Assembly (NCBI GenBank): GCA_020846975.1
Contig: JADLCX010000030.1
Location: forward strand, 1 to 64,000
Source of the DNA: Phycisphaerales bacterium
GTDB lineage: Bacteria; Planctomycetota; Phycisphaerae; Phycisphaerales; UBA1924
Length of the DNA stretch: 64,000 nucleotides
Reading direction: 5' to 3'
The notes below the pieces were generated by a model. That model was given only the letters and a program-made list of their open reading frames with translations, did not search any database and was not told where the DNA came from. Made by a program: the position numbers and the translations under genes. Shown here in pieces: positions 8,433 to 17,039 of this stretch; positions within the stretch are counted from its first letter, which is position 1; each line of letters starts with the position of its first letter.

Positions 8433-8773
8433 GCTCAGGACTCCTGTGCAGCGACACCGGCGGGCGAACGGCTCGGGGGTGATCGGGGTTCGGGCCGCGC
8501 GCCGTGGATGGGAGCGCGGGACCAGACCGACCACTCCATTCGCGCCGCAAGAAGGGCGCTTCATGGTGAGGGCATCGGCCGACCTTCCTGATCGACCAAG
8601 CCTCGGGGATGTACAAAGAGTGCCGCGGAGCTCTTCTTCAAAGCCCCATCCATGGTGGACTGGCACCGGCGGCCGAGCACCGCCTGCGAGGGGGAGTGTA
8701 GGCTCGCCGAAGGTGGGCGTCGGAAGTCGGAAGGCGGCGGTTGGCGGGGTCGACCGGTAATGCCCGGAATAGG

Positions 8774-8899
8774 GGCGCGGATGTTACCCCCGACGCGGCG
8801 GAGGTCATCGTGGGAGACCCGGAGGCGATCTCCGTTGGCACGGAGAGCATGTTCGCGGGCACGAAGATCATCTCCGCTGGCACGGAGATCATCTCCGCG
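8774..8899. repeat. 21-bp tandem repeat array, six degenerate units
   Basis: Six 21-base units start at 8774, 8795, 8816, 8837, 8858 and 8879; the last two are nearly identical (GGCACGRAGATCATCTCCGCK). The array fills part of the 625-base spacer between the oxidoreductase gene's 3' end and rpsB. Because 21 is a multiple of three, frames stay open on both strands (heptads such as ISVPAEM on minus), but nothing indicates a real protein. Confidence 0.8.
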
Positions 8900-9000
8900 A
8901 CCCTTATTGGACGCTCGCTTCTCCCTGAAAAGGGGATCAGCCTGCCGGAAAACCCGCGTGGCGGGCTTGCAGCAAGGCTTTGGGCTCCTAGCCACCTAAT

Positions 9001-9057
9001 CGGGGGGTGTTGGGGGAGGGGGTGGGGGGTGGGGGGTGGGGGGTGGGTGGGCGAGGC
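9001..9057. other. Very G-rich tract (+ strand) immediately 3' of the oxidoreductase gene
   Basis: Runs of five or six G are separated by single T or A bases and could fold as a G-quadruplex on the + strand. On the minus-strand transcript of the oxidoreductase the same stretch is C-rich and G-poor directly after the stop codon, the composition of a Rho-utilisation site. Both roles are inference. The rest of 8433-9057 shows only the 21-bp array and no supported gene. Confidence 0.5.
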
Positions 9058-11655
9058 TCACCTCAGCATGGGCAGGCTCCGGCTGGGTTCGACCGTGATG
9101 GCGATGTTCTTGAAGGCCGGGGTTTGGGATTCGGGGTCGGTGGCGGGGGGGACGAGGATGTTGGCCTCGGGGTAGTACATGGCCGCGTTGCCGGGGCGGA
9201 TGTCGGCGGGGCGGATGCGGATGCCGGTCATCTCACCGGTGCCGCTGCGGACGGTCACGCGGTCATCGACCCTCAGCCCGCGCGAGGCGATGTCGTCGGG
9301 GTGCATGAGGATCACCTCGCGCTGGTCCGTGCCGCGGTAGAGGTCGTGGTCCTCGTAGACGACGGTGTTGAACTGGCCTTCCGATCGAATCGTCATCAGG
9401 CGGAGAGGAAAGGCGGAACACAGAGGTCGCGGAGAAGGCACAGAGGGCACGGAGGAAATCCCTGAAAAAGCCTTCCTTGCGTTCTCTGTGTCCACCTCGG
9501 TGCTCTTTGCGTTCCTGTCTTGAATCGGAAGCGGAGGAACGGGGAAGAACCGCGCCCGGCCGGAGGGGGTCTTGAAGTGGGGAGTGTGGAACGTGCGGCC
9601 GGGAATCTGGAACTCCTGGGCAGCCCGCTTCTCCGAAGCGGGAGGCACATCGATCGTCGCGACGGGCTCGTAGCCGGGGATGATCCGCGAGATGGCTTCG
9701 CGGATCGTGGTGTGCCGCGTCATGCCGGCGAGGTCGAGGCCGCCCACTCTGTCGCCGAGCACCTTTCGGAAGATGCGGGTCATGACCTCCACTTCGCTGA
9801 GGGGCGGCCCCTGCTCGCCCGTGTACCGCGCGCGGCCGCCATCGCTGAGGCGGACGTAGTTGAACATCGACTCCTGCGTCGTGCTCTGCGGCTCCTCATC
9901 GCGTGCCAGGACGGGGAGGATGATCGAGGTCCTGCCGCGGCCGTGGATGTGGCCGGTGTTGAGCGTGGTGGAAAGGAAGACGGTGGTGTCGATGCTCCGC
10001 AGGGCGCGGGCGGCGTGCGCGGAATCGGGGCACGAGCCGAAGAGGTTGCCGCCGAGGTGCCAGGCGAAGCGGATCTCGCCTCTCGCGGCCGCGTCGATGC
10101 ACGCGAGCGTGTCCATCCCCGGTGAGGTCGGGAGCGTGATGCCGAACTTGTGCTGCATGGCGGTCAGGACTTCCCACTTCAGCTTCGGCTCGACGCCCAT
10201 CGACCCGACACCCTGCACGTTGGAGTGGCCGCGCAGCGGAAGCAGCCCCGCGCCCGGCCGGCCGAGCATGCCGCGGAGCATCGCGACGGCCGCGATCATG
10301 CGGACGTTGTCGACACCGTGGGTGTGGTGGGTGATGCCCATGGTCCAGGCGAAGACGGTCTTGTTCGAGTTCGCGTAGATCGCCGCAATTCTCTCGATCT
10401 CGGCGCGGGCGATGCCCGACGATGCCTCGATCTCATCCCACGACAGCGCCTCAATCCCCGCGCGGAACTCGTCGAAGTTCTCGGTGTGGTTGGCGAGGTA
10501 GGCTTCGTCGATCGGCAAAGGCGAAGACGGGAACACAGAGGGCACGGAGGGGGACACAGAGAGCACAGAGGAAGGCAAAGTCGAGGTTTGAGAAACTCCG
10601 TTCTTGCCTCTCTCGGTGCTCTCCGTGACTCCTCTGTGCTCTCTGTGTTCCTGCCTTTGGCCTTCGAGCAAGACCTTGGCGATTCCGGCAAACAAAGCCA
10701 GGTCGCCGCCGATGTGCGGCTGGATGTACTCATCCGCGATCTGCGAGCCCTTCGGCGAGAGCATGCTCCGGACATCGCTGGGCACCTTGAAGCGGACCAG
10801 GCCGAGTTCCTTGAGCGGGTTGATGACGATGACCTTGCCGCCGCGGCGGCGGATGTCGATGACCGTGCGCATCAGTCGCGGGTGATTGCTCGCGGGGTTG
10901 CCGCCGATGATGAAGAGCAGGTCACAGCCGTCCTCGCCGGTGAGGTCATCGAGGACGATCGAGGCCGTCCCGCTGCCGGTGATCCCCTTGAGCGCGACAC
11001 CGCTGGCCTGGTGGCAGAAGTACGAGCAGTTGTTGATGTTGTTGGTGCCGTAGACGCGGCCGAGCAGGTTGAGCAGGAACGCGGCCTCGTTGCTCGAGCG
11101 GCCTGAGAAGTAGAAGAAGACGGGCAGCGGACGCCGCGGAGGACGCAGAGTTGTCGCAGAGTTCGCGGAGGAAGACTCTGGTCTGGCGTTCTCCGCTGAC
11201 TCTGCGTTGCCATCCGTGATTTCTGTGCTGTCGGAAGTTCGGGCTTCCTTGAGCGCACCCGCGACGCGCTCGATCGCTTCTTCCCACGAGATCGCGCGGT
11301 AGCTCTTGTCCCCGGGCTCGGCGATCAGCGGCTCGACCAGCCGCCCCGAGTGCTCAAGCTCGCGCGGCGTGAATCGGGAGAGCCGATCGACGCCGAACTC
11401 GGCGAAGAACCCCTCGCGGATCCGCCCCTGCATATCGGCGGCCATCGCCTGCACGCTCTTCTTGCAGACCTCGGGGAACCTGCCGCGCTCGTTGACCATG
11501 CCGCCTAGCTGGCCGCCCATGCCCAGGGCGCAGGTCTTGCAGGCGTTCTTCGATCGCATCGCCCGCCACATGCGCAGAAAGCCGCCCGAGGCTCGGGCTT
11601 TCTTGAGTGTGTAGATGATCGCGGGCCAGCCGCCAGCGGCCCTGGGGGAAGTCAT
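9058..11655 (-). CDS. FdhF/YdeP-family molybdopterin oxidoreductase carrying three in-frame repeat insertions
   Basis: This 865-residue protein resembles the FdhF/YdeP group of molybdopterin oxidoreductases (formate-dehydrogenase-like). Visible family segments are RAMRSKNACKTCALGMGGQ near the N-terminus, FSGRSSNEAAFLLNLLGR, NNCSYFCHQASG, the LFIIGGNPASNHPR pterin-site segment, and the C-terminal LMTIRSEGQFNTVVYE. The substrate is not known. The reading frame contains three repeat-derived segments of about 40-50 residues, rich in Ser/Pro/Glu, at 11131-11242, 10519-10662 and 9405-9522; they interrupt otherwise recognisable blocks yet keep the frame. An ATG at 11655 is chosen over the GTG at 11676. 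A TACCAT hexamer 7 bases upstream may be a leaderless -10 box. No fdhD or electron-transfer partner is adjacent. Confidence 0.8.
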   Translation of the reverse strand: MTSPRAAGGWPAIIYTLKKARASGGFLRMWRAMRSKNACKTCALGMGGQLGGMVNERGRFPEVCKKSVQAMAADMQGRIREGFFAEFGVDRLSRFTPRELEHSGRLVEPLIAEPGDKSYRAISWEEAIERVAGALKEARTSDSTEITDGNAESAENARPESSSANSATTLRPPRRPLPVFFYFSGRSSNEAAFLLNLLGRVYGTNNINNCSYFCHQASGVALKGITGSGTASIVLDDLTGEDGCDLLFIIGGNPASNHPRLMRTVIDIRRRGGKVIVINPLKELGLVRFKVPSDVRSMLSPKGSQIADEYIQPHIGGDLALFAGIAKVLLEGQRQEHREHRGVTESTERGKNGVSQTSTLPSSVLSVSPSVPSVFPSSPLPIDEAYLANHTENFDEFRAGIEALSWDEIEASSGIARAEIERIAAIYANSNKTVFAWTMGITHHTHGVDNVRMIAAVAMLRGMLGRPGAGLLPLRGHSNVQGVGSMGVEPKLKWEVLTAMQHKFGITLPTSPGMDTLACIDAAARGEIRFAWHLGGNLFGSCPDSAHAARALRSIDTTVFLSTTLNTGHIHGRGRTSIILPVLARDEEPQSTTQESMFNYVRLSDGGRARYTGEQGPPLSEVEVMTRIFRKVLGDRVGGLDLAGMTRHTTIREAISRIIPGYEPVATIDVPPASEKRAAQEFQIPGRTFHTPHFKTPSGRARFFPVPPLPIQDRNAKSTEVDTENARKAFSGISSVPSVPSPRPLCSAFPLRLMTIRSEGQFNTVVYEDHDLYRGTDQREVILMHPDDIASRGLRVDDRVTVRSGTGEMTGIRIRPADIRPGNAAMYYPEANILVPPATDPESQTPAFKNIAITVEPSRSLPMLR
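9405..9522. repeat. 'CACAGAG' palindromic element, copy A, inside oxidoreductase gene
   Basis: On the + strand the left arm is rich in GGAACACAGAGG/GGCACAGAGGGCACGG and the right arm carries TTCTCTGTGTCC and GTGCTCTTTGCGTTCC, so the halves form an imperfect inverted repeat. In the protein it gives a Ser/Pro/Glu/Arg-rich insert between the family blocks TPSGRARFF and LMTIRSEGQF. Confidence 0.7.
9624..9642. repeat. Perfect palindrome CCCGCTTC-tcc-GAAGCGGG inside oxidoreductase gene
   Basis: The 8-bp arms with a TCC centre match the architecture of the palindrome at 7391-7411. It encodes a short Pro-Ala-Ser-Glu-Lys-Arg stretch just before the QEFQIPGRTFH family block. Confidence 0.5.
10519..10662. 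repeat. 'CACAGAG' palindromic element, copy B, inside oxidoreductase gene
   Basis: This is the clearest copy: GGGAACACAGAGGGCACGG on the left and CCTCTGTGCTCTCTGTGTTCC on the right form a long imperfect inverted repeat. The in-frame product is a His/Arg/Glu stretch followed by a Ser/Pro/Val stretch between FAGIAKVLLEG and IDEAYLANHTE. Confidence 0.75.
11131..11242. repeat. 'CACAGAG'-type palindromic element, copy C (diverged), inside oxidoreductase gene
   Basis: GCGGAGGACGCAGAG and CGCAGAGTTCGCGGAGG on the left, with CGTTCTCCGCTGACTCTGCGTT and TTTCTGTGCTGTC on the right, form a weaker inverted repeat. The product is an in-frame Ser/Asn/Ala/Glu-rich insert between VAGALKEAR and VFFYFSGRSSNEA. 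Confidence 0.65.
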
Positions 11656-11700
11656 GGACCGGATGGTACAGCGCACCGCCGGGCGGATCGAAACCCGGCG

Positions 11701-13185
11701 CTACTGACCCTGCGCCATCGAATAACCCTTCACCCCGTCGAACAGCCGCAGCAGTTCGTACCCGCACACCGTGAACTTCTCCGCGATCTTGTCCATGAGC
11801 GCGACGGTACGCGACTGGCCGATCGTACCGGCGGCGACCCCGTCCTTGAGCTCGAAACGCACGCGGTAATAGTCCACGCACTCGGTGTAGACACTGCCCG
11901 TCGGCCAGACCTGTGTGCCGCGGTTGCTGATGAGGGAGAGCTTGAAAGGGGTGTCGCCGGCGATGCGGGTCATCTCTTCCGCGAGCGCGATCGGCGAGAG
12001 GGGCGTGTCGAGGTAGAAGTCGGCGCCGACAACGCTTGTCACGATGCCCTTGAACGTGCGGATGACCTCCTGACCGTGGGGGCGCTCGTGCCTTTCGCGC
12101 GGCGGCTCGTTGGCGTCGGGCACGGGCACCGCGCCCGCGCGCGGCTTCTGGCCGAGCCGGTCGGCGATGGCGCGGCTGAACTCGAAGGTGTTGACGGCGG
12201 GCTTGGTCTTGTCGCCGAAATCGCTCGTGTGGATACCGCTCTCGAGCGTCACCAGAAGCGCGTTCTCGATGTTCGCGGCCTCCTTCACCAGCCCGAGGTG
12301 GCGCAGCATCATGATGCCGCTGAGCACGAGACTCGTGGGGTTGGCCAGGCCGCGGCCGGCGATGTCCGGCGCGGTGCCGTGCACCGCCTCAAAGATCGAG
12401 ATGTGCTTGCCGATGTTGGCGCTGGGCGCAAATCCCAGTCCGCCGACCAGGCCGGCGCACAGGTCGCTGACGATGTCTCCTTGCAGGTTGGGGAGCACGA
12501 TCATCTGGTACTGCTGGGGCTTGACGACCAGGTTCATGCACAGGGCATCGACGATGACATCGGCCGACTCGATCTCCGGGAAGTCCTTGGCGGTCGCTCG
12601 GAAGCGATCGAGGAACAGGCCGTCGGTCATCTTCATGATGTTGGCCTTGTGGCCGCAATGGACCTTCTTCAGGCCGAGTTTGCGCGCGGTCTGGAAGGCA
12701 AAGCGGTGGACCTCGTCGCACCCCGGCGCGGTGATGAGCCGCTTGCACTGGACGGTGTCGCTGCTGAGGCGGTGCTCGACGCCGCCGTAGGTGTCTTCGA
12801 CGTTCTCGCGGACGACGGAGAAGTCGACGGGCACGCCGGCGCGCGAGTAGACGGTCTCGACGCCGGGCAGGCTTCGGAACACGCGCAGGTTGGCGAAGGC
12901 GTTCCAGAGTTTGCGGGCGGTGACGTTGATCGACTTGCCCCCGCCGCCCTTGGGCGTCTCCATCGGCCCCTTGAACAGGACGCCGCACGACTCGACGGTC
13001 TTGATGGCGTCGTCGGTCATCCCTCGGGTGTTGCCGGTGGCGAAGACGCTCGCGCCCATCTCCACTGGGATGAACTCGACCTGCTCGAGCACGCCCGCGC
13101 ACTTCATCAGGTCGAGCGTGGCGTTCATGATCTCCGGGCCGATGCCGTCGCCGGCGGCCAGAGCGATGGAAGTCTTGGCAGGCAT
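11701..13185 (-). CDS. icd: NADP-dependent isocitrate dehydrogenase (long form with C-terminal domain)
   Basis: This 494-residue enzyme oxidatively decarboxylates isocitrate to 2-oxoglutarate in the TCA cycle. The N-terminal AAGDGIGPEI segment, the isocitrate-binding loop VFRSLPGV...RENVEDTYGG, the metal-binding DALCMNLVVKP/QGDIVSDLCAGLVGGLG region and the cofactor segment EAVHGTAPDIAG are visible. About 140 residues follow the catalytic core, as in the Thermus/Rickettsia-type enzymes. The ATG is preceded by AGGAG. Isopropylmalate dehydrogenase is the main alternative, but the length and the C-terminal domain favour isocitrate dehydrogenase. It ends 45 bases upstream of the oxidoreductase start on the same strand. 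Confidence 0.85.
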   Translation of the reverse strand: MPAKTSIALAAGDGIGPEIMNATLDLMKCAGVLEQVEFIPVEMGASVFATGNTRGMTDDAIKTVESCGVLFKGPMETPKGGGGKSINVTARKLWNAFANLRVFRSLPGVETVYSRAGVPVDFSVVRENVEDTYGGVEHRLSSDTVQCKRLITAPGCDEVHRFAFQTARKLGLKKVHCGHKANIMKMTDGLFLDRFRATAKDFPEIESADVIVDALCMNLVVKPQQYQMIVLPNLQGDIVSDLCAGLVGGLGFAPSANIGKHISIFEAVHGTAPDIAGRGLANPTSLVLSGIMMLRHLGLVKEAANIENALLVTLESGIHTSDFGDKTKPAVNTFEFSRAIADRLGQKPRAGAVPVPDANEPPRERHERPHGQEVIRTFKGIVTSVVGADFYLDTPLSPIALAEEMTRIAGDTPFKLSLISNRGTQVWPTGSVYTECVDYYRVRFELKDGVAAGTIGQSRTVALMDKIAEKFTVCGYELLRLFDGVKGYSMAQGQ

Positions 13186-13367
13186 CTCCGACTTTCTCCT
13201 GGGCGGCGTCCAATGTCCGCGGGTTGGTTCACCATGAGCGGTCTCGCGGCGGTTGGGACGTGAGCCCGCCGCGTCGCGGCAAGGATAGACTGCTCCTCCC
13301 GCACGTCCGGCTCGATCGGGCCTCCGCAGAGAACAGCCGATCGAGCATCAACGCTGGAGTTATCGGC

Positions 13368-13970
13368 ATGGCGAAGAAGAAGGTTCACGCCGCTCGCAGA
13401 CCCGCCGCAAGATCGGCCAAGAAGAAGCCGGCGTCGGCCGGCCGCTCACGTCCGAAGGCCAAGTCCGCTCCAAGCTCGCCCGCGGCGGTCAAACAGACCG
13501 CGGCGGCCCTTCTGAAGTGGGTCCACGGCACGACGGACGCGCTCATCGCGGGGATTCCCGCCGATCGGGCGACCTACCAGCCTTCGCCGCGGGACAACCA
13601 CCTGCTCTGGACGATCGGGCACCTCGCAACGGCCTACTCGTGGTTCGCGAGCCTGATCGACGGCAAGATGGCGGCCTTGCCCGAGAGTTACGACAAGCTG
13701 TTCGGCTACAAGTCCGCGCCCGTCGCGGATGCGGGGGTCTATCCGCTGCTGGCGGAGGTGAAGAAGCACTACGACGCGGCGTACGGTCGTCTTTACGAGG
13801 CGGTGGCCGCGCTCAAGCCCGCGGATCTGTACAAGCCGCCGGCGGCGGAATCGCACGGCTTTGCGAGTTCACGCCTGGATGTGATTCACAAGACCATCTG
13901 GCACGACGGCTGGCACAGCGGCCAACTCAGCTCGATCCGGCGCGCGCTGGGCCTGCCGCCGATGATGTGA
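13368..13970 (+). CDS. DinB-family protein
   Basis: This 200-residue protein has a Lys/Arg/Ala-rich N-terminal tail (about 45 residues) followed by a four-helix DinB/YfiT-like domain. Candidate metal-binding histidines are in NHLLWTIGHLA and in the C-terminal HDGWHSGQLSSIRRALGL, the usual DinB ending. DinB proteins are often thiol-dependent metalloenzymes, but the reaction here is unknown. The ATG at 13368 has GGAG upstream; a longer frame exists but looks non-coding. A TAGACT hexamer at 13286-13291 may be a promoter -10 box. It converges on the threonylcarbamoyl-AMP synthase gene with almost no spacer. Confidence 0.75.
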   Translation: MAKKKVHAARRPAARSAKKKPASAGRSRPKAKSAPSSPAAVKQTAAALLKWVHGTTDALIAGIPADRATYQPSPRDNHLLWTIGHLATAYSWFASLIDGKMAALPESYDKLFGYKSAPVADAGVYPLLAEVKKHYDAAYGRLYEAVAALKPADLYKPPAAESHGFASSRLDVIHKTIWHDGWHSGQLSSIRRALGLPPMM

Positions 13971-13971
13971 T

Positions 13972-14949
13972 TCAAGGCGAGGCGGCGCGGCGGAGGCGAT
14001 CGGCTACGGCGATCCAGATGGGATCGCCGGACGCGGGCGGCCGCTCGATCAGGATGATGTCCGCGTTCTGAGCATCCGCGGCGCGGAGCGCGGCGTAGAG
14101 CGCGGCGGCGTAAGCCCCGGGTTCGCGCGGCATGGCGGCCGCGTGATGGGGCGGAGCGATGGACGGTGCGGTCAGCGTCAGCAGGGCGGCGCGACGACCA
14201 GCCGCGAGCGACTTCCACTCGTCACCCGAGAACAGTTTCGCGGGTGTGCGAGGGGCGTAGTGCCGCTCGAGCAAGCCGGGCGAGACAAGGGATTCCGCGG
14301 GATCGCTTCGAGCGAGGCGTTGGCCCGCATCGGGCTCCCGGACCTCCACCCCCAGCAACTCAGAGATTTGTCGGGCGCCGACGAGACCGGGCCTGAGGAT
14401 GCGTGGGGGAGAAGAGGTGATGTCGATGACGGTGGATTCGATTCCGGCCGCGCACGGGCCGCCGTCGAGGACGAAGGCCTCGCGATCTGAGAACGTCTCG
14501 CGGACGTGGCTTGCGGTGGTGGGAGAGATCTGTCCCGACAGGTTGGCGCTCGGCCCGACAAGCGGGCCCTGGAACGCGAACAGCAGGGCCAGAGCCAGCG
14601 GGTGGTTGGGGCATCGCACGGCGACCAGATCGCCGCCCGCGGTGACCGCCTCGGGCAGATCGTGCCGCCGCGGAACGAGGATGGAGAGCGGGCCGGGCCA
14701 GAGTTCGGCCGCGAGCCGTTCCGCGGCGGGCGGCCACGAAGCGGCGACGGTCCGAGCCATGTCCGGTCCGCTGACGTGCACGATCAACGGGTTGTTGCGA
14801 GGGCGGCCCTTGAGCGTGAAGACGAGGTCGATGGCTTCGGGGTTTCGGGCATCGGCGCCGAGTCCGTAGACCGTCTCGGTGGGGAAGGCCACGACCTGCC
14901 CCTTGCGGAGGAGTTGAGCGGCGTGCGCGATCTCGGCGAGGTCGATCAT
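13972..14949 (-). CDS. L-threonylcarbamoyladenylate synthase (Sua5 type)
   Basis: This 325-residue enzyme makes threonylcarbamoyl-AMP from threonine, bicarbonate and ATP for the t6A37 modification of tRNAs reading ANN codons. The YrdC domain is clear: VVAFPTETVYGLGADARNPEAI, KGRPRNNPLIVHV, the VAVRCPNHPLA segment, GPSANLSGQISPTTA and ESTVIDI. A C-terminal domain after about residue 210 (SPGLLERHYAPRTP) makes it the longer Sua5 form and not short TsaC. The TolC-like gene lies downstream on the same strand. Confidence 0.9.
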   Translation of the reverse strand: MIDLAEIAHAAQLLRKGQVVAFPTETVYGLGADARNPEAIDLVFTLKGRPRNNPLIVHVSGPDMARTVAASWPPAAERLAAELWPGPLSILVPRRHDLPEAVTAGGDLVAVRCPNHPLALALLFAFQGPLVGPSANLSGQISPTTASHVRETFSDREAFVLDGGPCAAGIESTVIDITSSPPRILRPGLVGARQISELLGVEVREPDAGQRLARSDPAESLVSPGLLERHYAPRTPAKLFSGDEWKSLAAGRRAALLTLTAPSIAPPHHAAAMPREPGAYAAALYAALRAADAQNADIILIERPPASGDPIWIAVADRLRRAASP

Positions 14950-14979
14950 GCGGGCAGGCCGGCCACGCCCGGGGGTCGG

Positions 14980-16860
14980 CTACTTGCCGGTCGGACCGCC
15001 GGTGTAATCCGGAAACAGGTCCGATTCCCTGCTCTCGGGGCGGATGTGGGGCACGTCGAAGAGTATGCGGTTGCGCTCGAGCGCTGTGCCGGTCGCGAGG
15101 TGGAACCGGGCGAGCGAGATGTTGTAGTCGGCCAGGGCCTGGTTCTCCTGCTGCTCGGCCGCGGACAGGGATTGCTGCTGACGGAGTTTGAGATCGAGGA
15201 ACTCGGGGGTAAGGCCGGCGGTGTTCTCCTCATCGTTGAGCAGTTGCCGCAGTTCTTCCGCGGCGGCGAGCCTGGCGACCCGGGTGTCTTCGATGAGCGC
15301 GTAGTCCGTCGAGATGTTGCGGAGCTGGTTCTTGACCTCGCCGAATACGTTCTGGAGCGTGTTCTGGTACGCGATCACGGCCTGCATGCCCTCGAGCATC
15401 CGCTGGCGGTACGAGGCTTCCGCCGCGCGGTTGCCGATGGGCATCTCGAAGAGCATCTGCACCTGGTAGTCGATGAAGCGGCCCGAGGTGAGTTCCTCGT
15501 AGCTGTCGGCGGTGGAACCGGCGAGGCCGTTGAACCGCGTCAGGGCCCGGAGGTTGAGCTGCGGAAGCCGCTGGTTGTCGGCGGCCGCGCGCCGGATCGA
15601 AGTGTTGTCAACGGAGATGATCGCCCGCTGGATCTCGGGCCGGTTGGCGAGCGCGGTGTTGAGAGAATCCAGCAGGCTGAACTCGACCGGCTGATCGATC
15701 GCGGTATCGACAGGCAGCAGCAACGCCTCGCCGCCGATCGGGAAGTCGCGGTCGTTCATCGTGACCTTCAGCGTGTCGCTGGCGGTCCGCAGCACGCGCT
15801 GCGCGCGCCGGACATCCGCCCGGCGGCTCAGCACGGCCGAGGTCGCGTTGGCGAGGTTGCTTGGGCGTGCGTCCGAGCGTGTGCGAAGCTTGGCGACAAC
15901 CTCCTCGCCGCGCTCGAGAAGTCGCTGGAGGATGAGCAGATCGTCGCGGGCACGGACGAGGTTCCAGTACTGCTCCTCGGCGTCCGAGACCGTCCGGTCC
16001 AGCGTGCCCTTGAGTTCCTGGATGGAATCACGCTCCTGGTTGCGAGCCAGACGGACCTGGGCGAGCGTGAAGTCGGATCCGAAGTTGCGCAGCAGCGGCT
16101 GGTCGAGCTGCATGACGATGTTGGTCGCGCGGGCCGGGTCCGGAGTCAGGAACAGGTTCGGCGACGCATCGTCGGTGTATACGAACTGGTGCTGGACGGT
16201 GAGTTGGCCGCCGCTGATCAGCGGCTTTCGCACGCCGATGGCGTTGTCGAACGCGTTCTGGTTGTTGACCGAGACGCCGACGGTCGAGCCGTTGATCGAC
16301 GAGTTGGTGCGGGGCTGATCGGTCAGACTCCACGTGGCGTTGTTGAACAGCAGCCAGTCGAAGGCCGCTTCGGCCGCCGCAACCTGCGCCTGACCGATGG
16401 CCGGCGAGAGCCGCGCGAACGCCGCGTTGAGGTTGTTGTCCACAGACGTCTTGACGACGTGTTCGAGGGTGATCAGCGTCACGGATTGTTCGGTGCCGAA
16501 CAGGCTCTGGCCGAGATTGAGGCGGTCGTTCGCGTAAGAGTGCGGCCCGGCCATCCGGTTCAACTCCTCCAGCACTTCGGGGGCCAGGTTCAGATTCGCC
16601 GAGAGGTCCTCCCGCTTGGTCGTGACGGCCCGCGGCCGGCGCTGGGCCTCGGCCAGTTCTCGTGCCGAGGCCTCGCGTACGGCACGCCGGAGGTCGCGAT
16701 CGGGTTGATCGAACAGCGGAGAGGCACACCCGGAACTGGTGGCCATTGCCGCGGTCAGGGCCGCGACGACGCCCGTCGTCCGCGCCGGTCGGCCGCGGTT
16801 GAGGGAGGCGTGGAGGGCGTGCGGCGGGATCGGGCGTTGGTCTGAGCGGTCGGTCAACAT
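14980..16860 (-). CDS. TolC-family outer-membrane efflux protein (lipoprotein)
   Basis: This 626-residue protein has an N-terminal signal segment ending in a lipobox-like SSGC, so it is probably lipid-anchored. It is followed by long alpha-helical stretches with coiled-coil character in two TolC/OEP-type halves (AAFARLSPAIGQAQVAAAEAAFDW and RLAAAEELRQLLNDEENTAG regions). Such proteins form the outer-membrane channel of tripartite exporters. No inner-membrane partner is adjacent, so the cognate pump lies elsewhere. The ATG at 16860 is preferred over a TTG four codons upstream; neither has a clear ribosome-binding site. A large opposite-strand frame over this gene is a shadow. Confidence 0.75.
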   Translation of the reverse strand: MLTDRSDQRPIPPHALHASLNRGRPARTTGVVAALTAAMATSSGCASPLFDQPDRDLRRAVREASARELAEAQRRPRAVTTKREDLSANLNLAPEVLEELNRMAGPHSYANDRLNLGQSLFGTEQSVTLITLEHVVKTSVDNNLNAAFARLSPAIGQAQVAAAEAAFDWLLFNNATWSLTDQPRTNSSINGSTVGVSVNNQNAFDNAIGVRKPLISGGQLTVQHQFVYTDDASPNLFLTPDPARATNIVMQLDQPLLRNFGSDFTLAQVRLARNQERDSIQELKGTLDRTVSDAEEQYWNLVRARDDLLILQRLLERGEEVVAKLRTRSDARPSNLANATSAVLSRRADVRRAQRVLRTASDTLKVTMNDRDFPIGGEALLLPVDTAIDQPVEFSLLDSLNTALANRPEIQRAIISVDNTSIRRAAADNQRLPQLNLRALTRFNGLAGSTADSYEELTSGRFIDYQVQMLFEMPIGNRAAEASYRQRMLEGMQAVIAYQNTLQNVFGEVKNQLRNISTDYALIEDTRVARLAAAEELRQLLNDEENTAGLTPEFLDLKLRQQQSLSAAEQQENQALADYNISLARFHLATGTALERNRILFDVPHIRPESRESDLFPDYTGGPTGK

Positions 16861-17039
16861 GAGAGCGGGCAAAGGTTACGGCCGTTCGTGCCGGAATGAA
16901 AGCGGGTGGTCCCGGTTCGGCCCGCCGACCTGTCGGTTCCCGCGATCGGCTTGGGGGCTTGCCGGCGCGATGGGCGGTGATACCCACGCAGACAGCGGCA
17001 ATGTTGAGCACAGACTCAGCAGAGTGCCGATGCAGTTGC

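Noticed and set aside
8741-9175. 144-codon plus-strand frame across the 21-bp array and G-rich tract
   Set aside because: It has low complexity, overlaps the oxidoreductase gene, and lacks a ribosome-binding site or family motif.
14506-16845. 779-codon plus-strand frame opposite the TolC-like and Sua5 genes
   Set aside because: It is a shadow typical of high-GC DNA; the minus-strand genes have clear family motifs.
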